DNA of 64,000 nt from Microbacterium sp. Leaf159. Its GTDB lineage: Bacteria > Actinomycetota > Actinomycetes > Actinomycetales > Microbacteriaceae. The notes below the pieces were generated by a model. The model had not been told where the DNA came from. It worked only from the letters and a program-made list of their open reading frames with translations, and searched no databases. The first letter of the stretch is position 1, and each line of letters opens with the position of its first letter. Positions 61,524 through 64,000 of the stretch are shown one piece after another. A program made the translations under genes and the position numbers. The stretch covers positions 469,714 to 533,713 of the forward strand of contig NZ_LMOU01000001.1 of the NCBI RefSeq assembly GCF_001423615.1. The letters are read 5' to 3'.

Positions 61524-62876
61524 ATGGCCAACACCGAGCTGCCGAGCCGGGCATCGATCGCCGGTCGTCTCGACGACCTTCCGTTCACGCGTCGCCATCT
61601 GCGGCTCCTCACCGGCTCGGGCGTCGGCTGGGCGCTCGATGCGATGGATGTCGGCCTCATCTCCTTCATCCTCGCCGCACTGACCCAGCAGTGGGGCCTC
61701 ACGAAGACGGACGCCGGGTGGATCGCATCCGTCGGATTCATCGGTATGGCGCTCGGCGCGACCCTCGGAGGCCTCCTCGCCGACAGACTGGGACGACGCC
61801 AGGTCTTCGCGCTCACGCTCCTGATCTACGGGATCGCCACGGGCGCGAGCGCTCTCGTCGGCGGACTGGCCGCTCTCCTCGTGCTGCGATTCCTCGTCGG
61901 GCTCGGGCTCGGCGCCGAGCTTCCCGTGGCCTCGACATATGTGAGTGAATTCGCTCCCGCGCGGATCCGCGGGCGCCTCATCGTGATCCTCGAGGCTTTC
62001 TGGGCCCTGGGGTGGACAGCAGCTGCGCTCATCGGCTTCTTCGTCATCCCCGCGTCCGACGACGGATGGCGCTGGGCCTTCGCGCTCGGCGCGATCCCCG
62101 CCGTCTACGCGCTGATCGTCCGCTGGGGGCTCCCCGAGTCGCCGCGGTGGCTCGCGTCCCGCGGGCGCATCGCCGAGGCCGACCGAATCGTCTCGACGTT
62201 CGAGGCCGATGCCGGCGTCGAACCGGGGCCCGCCATCAGACGAGAGCCGGTCTCGCGTGCGATCGCCATCACCACCAGGGCGCGCCTCACGACGCTCTGG
62301 AATGCAGAGTTCCGCGTGCGCACGGTGTGCCTCTGGATCGTCTGGCTGTGCGTGAACTTCGCCTACTACGGCGCGTTCATCTGGATCCCCAGCATCCTCG
62401 TCGACGCGGGGTTCGATCTCGTCCGCTCCTTCGGGTTCACGCTGATCATCACGCTCGCGCAACTGCCCGGTTACGCCGTAGCCGCCTGGTTGATCGAAGT
62501 CTGGGGTCGCCGCACGACCCTGTCGGTGTTCCTCATCGGCTCCGCCGTCTCTGCCGTCTTCTTCGGCACATCGACCACCGAGGCCGCGATCATCGCCTCC
62601 GGCATGGCGCTCTCGTTCTTCAATCTCGGGGCGTGGGGCGCCCTCTACGCCGTCACTCCCGAGATCTACCCGACGTCGCTCCGAGGCACGGGCGCAGGCT
62701 GGGCGGCCGGCGTGGGGCGTATCGCTTCGATCGTCGCTCCGCTCGCCGTCCCCGTCATCCTCGTGGCTGGGGGAGCGCCCGTGCTGTTCGTGGTGTTCGG
62801 GGCATGTTTCGTCGCCGCGGCGGCCGCCGCGTGGGGCCTGGTCGATCGTGGGGGAGTCGCACTCGACGACCGCTGA
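61524..62876 (+). CDS. MFS transporter, sugar porter/NiaP-like
   Basis: 450 aa with about 12 helices. Motif A LADRLGRRQVF (about 85-95) is the loop 2-3 signature, and PESPRWLASRGR in the middle loop is typical of the sugar porter and NiaP (nicotinate/aromatic acid) groups. VTPEIYPTSLRGTGAGWAAGVGRI near the end also fits these groups. Substrate cannot be fixed from sequence; aromatic acid, niacin or sugar are all possible. It follows the luciferase-like gene after 43 bases, so a shared substrate is possible. Confidence 0.88.
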   Translation: MANTELPSRASIAGRLDDLPFTRRHLRLLTGSGVGWALDAMDVGLISFILAALTQQWGLTKTDAGWIASVGFIGMALGATLGGLLADRLGRRQVFALTLLIYGIATGASALVGGLAALLVLRFLVGLGLGAELPVASTYVSEFAPARIRGRLIVILEAFWALGWTAAALIGFFVIPASDDGWRWAFALGAIPAVYALIVRWGLPESPRWLASRGRIAEADRIVSTFEADAGVEPGPAIRREPVSRAIAITTRARLTTLWNAEFRVRTVCLWIVWLCVNFAYYGAFIWIPSILVDAGFDLVRSFGFTLIITLAQLPGYAVAAWLIEVWGRRTTLSVFLIGSAVSAVFFGTSTTEAAIIASGMALSFFNLGAWGALYAVTPEIYPTSLRGTGAGWAAGVGRIASIVAPLAVPVILVAGGAPVLFVVFGACFVAAAAAAWGLVDRGGVALDDR

Positions 62877-62902
62877 TGAAGCCGCATGTCCGCGAGCGGG
62901 AA

Positions 62903-62908
62903 TAGGCT
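62903..62908 (+). promoter_or_regulatory. Putative -10, leaderless SGNH gene start
   Basis: TAGGCT followed by six bases and GTG 62915. The spacing argues that this second GTG, not the one at 62912, is the start codon. Confidence 0.45.
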
Positions 62909-62914
62909 GTCGTG

Positions 62915-63673
62915 GTGACAGACGTGCGCTATGTGGCCATCGGCGATTCCTTCACCGAGGGAGTGGGTGATGTGCTGCCGGACGGCCGAGAGCGAGGCTG
63001 GGCCGACCTGGTCGCCCAGGGGTGGGCGGATGCTGCGGGGCACTCGATCGGCTACGCGAACCTCGCGATCCGCGGCAAGCTGGCGTGGCCCATCGTCGAG
63101 CAGCAGCTCGAACCGGCACTGGCGCTCCGGCCCACGCATCTCTCCTTCAACGGCGGTGGCAACGACATGCTCCGTCCGCGGACCGACCTCGAGCACATCG
63201 CCGATGCGTTCAGCCGAGTGCTCCGACGGTGCGATGAAGAGGGCGTGACGCTGATTCTGCTGTCGGGTGCGAACCCGAGCGGTCAGCTGCCGATGGGCTC
63301 GCTCGTGCAGCGCCGCGGCGACCAGCTCTCGGACGCCGTGCTGCGCAGGGTCGAGGGGCGTGATGACGTGGTGCGGGCGCTCAACTGGCCCGACCGGGAG
63401 CTCGCCGGCGCGAAGTACTGGTCGGAGGACCGGCTGCACATGAACGCGGCCGGCCATCATCGGGTCGCGGCTCGCGTTCTGCACGGCCTGGGCTTCGAGC
63501 CGCCGGCGACGTGGTGGTCGCCGACGTCGCTCACCGCGGGCGGACCCGCGGGCATCGCCTACTACCGGGAGTTCGTAGGCCCGTGGGTGAAGCGCCGCGT
63601 CACGCGCACGTCGTCCGGTGACGGCCGTGCCGCGAAGTACCCGGAGTGGGTCGAGAGAGCGCCTCAGGCGTGA
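62915..63673 (+). CDS. SGNH/GDSL-family hydrolase
   Basis: 252 aa. Block I is AIGDSFTEGVGD with nucleophile S12; the oxyanion Gly and Asn blocks are AIRGK and NGGGNDM; block V is DRLHMNAAGHH with the Asp and His. It is a cytoplasmic esterase or acyltransferase-like protein with no signal peptide. GTG 62915 is chosen from the -10 spacing. The stop overlaps the following FGE-like gene by 4 bases (GTGA), so the two are coupled. Substrate unknown. Confidence 0.88.
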   Translation: MTDVRYVAIGDSFTEGVGDVLPDGRERGWADLVAQGWADAAGHSIGYANLAIRGKLAWPIVEQQLEPALALRPTHLSFNGGGNDMLRPRTDLEHIADAFSRVLRRCDEEGVTLILLSGANPSGQLPMGSLVQRRGDQLSDAVLRRVEGRDDVVRALNWPDRELAGAKYWSEDRLHMNAAGHHRVAARVLHGLGFEPPATWWSPTSLTAGGPAGIAYYREFVGPWVKRRVTRTSSGDGRAAKYPEWVERAPQA

Positions 63674-64000
63674 CCGACATCGAGATGCGCCGCATCAGCG
63701 GAGGCGCGGTGACGCTGCACGACGCGCGTCGCAAGGTCGAGCGCACGGTGGATGTCGAGGATTTCGAGATCGGCGTGTTCCCGATCACCGAGGAGCAGCT
63801 CGCCGAGGTGCTGCCGATCCCCTCGAGGCACCCCCGCCGACCGGCCGCAGATCTGAGCTGGCTCCGCGCGGTGCATTTCTGCAACGCAGCATCGGAGTGG
63901 GAAGGGCTCGATCCGGTATATCGGTTCGACGGAGAAGACGTCACCTGGGATGTCACGGGTGACGGCTACCGACTGCCGACCGAGGCCGAATGGGAGTACG
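63670..64000 (+). CDS. Formylglycine-generating-enzyme-like (SUMF1) protein, partial
   Basis: The first 110 codons are present; the gene runs off the right edge. The sequence MRRISGGAVTLHDARRKVERTVDVEDFEIGVFPITEEQLAEVL, AVHFCNAASEWEGLDPVYRF and GYRLPTEAEWEY match the SUMF1/FGE-sulfatase fold (C-type lectin-like), which includes formylglycine makers and also EgtB-like and other proteins. The copper-binding or cysteine residues near the C-terminus of true FGE lie outside the window, so activity cannot be judged. It overlaps the SGNH gene by 4 bases. No sulfatase gene is adjacent on the visible side. Confidence 0.8.
   Translation, partial: MTDIEMRRISGGAVTLHDARRKVERTVDVEDFEIGVFPITEEQLAEVLPIPSRHPRRPAADLSWLRAVHFCNAASEWEGLDPVYRFDGEDVTWDVTGDGYRLPTEAEWEY

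Overview
The window is high-GC, densely packed DNA from an actinobacterium, most likely a Microbacteriaceae member close to Microbacterium. This rests on gene order (rarA-rpsD-alaS, aroE/C/K/B/Q-efp-nusB, pyrR-B-C-carA-carB-pyrF-gmk-rpoZ-metK-priA-fmt-rsmB-rpe, hisE/G/F/I, trpC/B/A-lgt-gltB/D-pyk-pdtaR-polA), many 4-bp stop/start overlaps, frequent GTG and TTG starts, -10 boxes of the form TANNNT, a PriA without helicase motifs, and the actinobacterial mIHF domain. I see no prophage, insertion sequence, CRISPR array, integron or island; nearly everything is core chromosome.

Layout. 1-2.6 kb: a divergent partial membrane protein gene, rarA and rpsD. 2.6-12.8 kb: small membrane protein, alaS, ruvX, mltG, five shikimate genes (aroE, aroC, aroK, aroB, aroQ), then efp and nusB. 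12.8-18.4 kb: a SWIM-SNF2 ATPase, a metallo-beta-lactamase/Rieske fusion and an unknown gene. 18.4-28.3 kb: the pyrimidine operon, preceded by a recognisable PyrR-binding hairpin, ending in an mIHF-guanylate kinase fusion and rpoZ. 28.3-34.9 kb: metK, priA, fmt, rsmB, rpe. 34.9-49.5 kb: hisE/G/F/I, a tryptophan-linked membrane gene, trpC/B/A, lgt, gltB/D and pyk. 49.5-64 kb: more lineage-specific genes: two alpha/beta hydrolases, a tRNA-Leu, three ANTAR-domain regulators, a GNAT, a thioesterase, polA, a DUF885 protein, a luciferase-like oxidoreductase, an MFS carrier, an SGNH hydrolase and a truncated formylglycine-generating-enzyme-like gene at the right edge.

How the genes work together. 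The aro, trp and glt genes link chorismate, tryptophan and glutamate synthesis. The pyr block makes UMP from bicarbonate and glutamine except for the pyrD and pyrE steps, which are absent here. aroA, DAHP synthase, trpE/G/D and the remaining his genes must also lie elsewhere. priA, polA, rarA and ruvX serve replication and repair; alaS, rpsD, efp, fmt and rsmB serve translation; rpoZ and nusB serve transcription.

The most interesting observations are the fusion of a nucleoid-associated mIHF domain to guanylate kinase, the MBL-Rieske fusion with domain order opposite to CMP-Neu5Ac hydroxylase, a repeated TANNNT-N6-start arrangement pointing to leaderless mRNAs, TAG stop codons that double as the start of the next gene's -10 box, and a cluster of three ANTAR RNA-binding regulators. 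No wholly new multi-gene system is evident.
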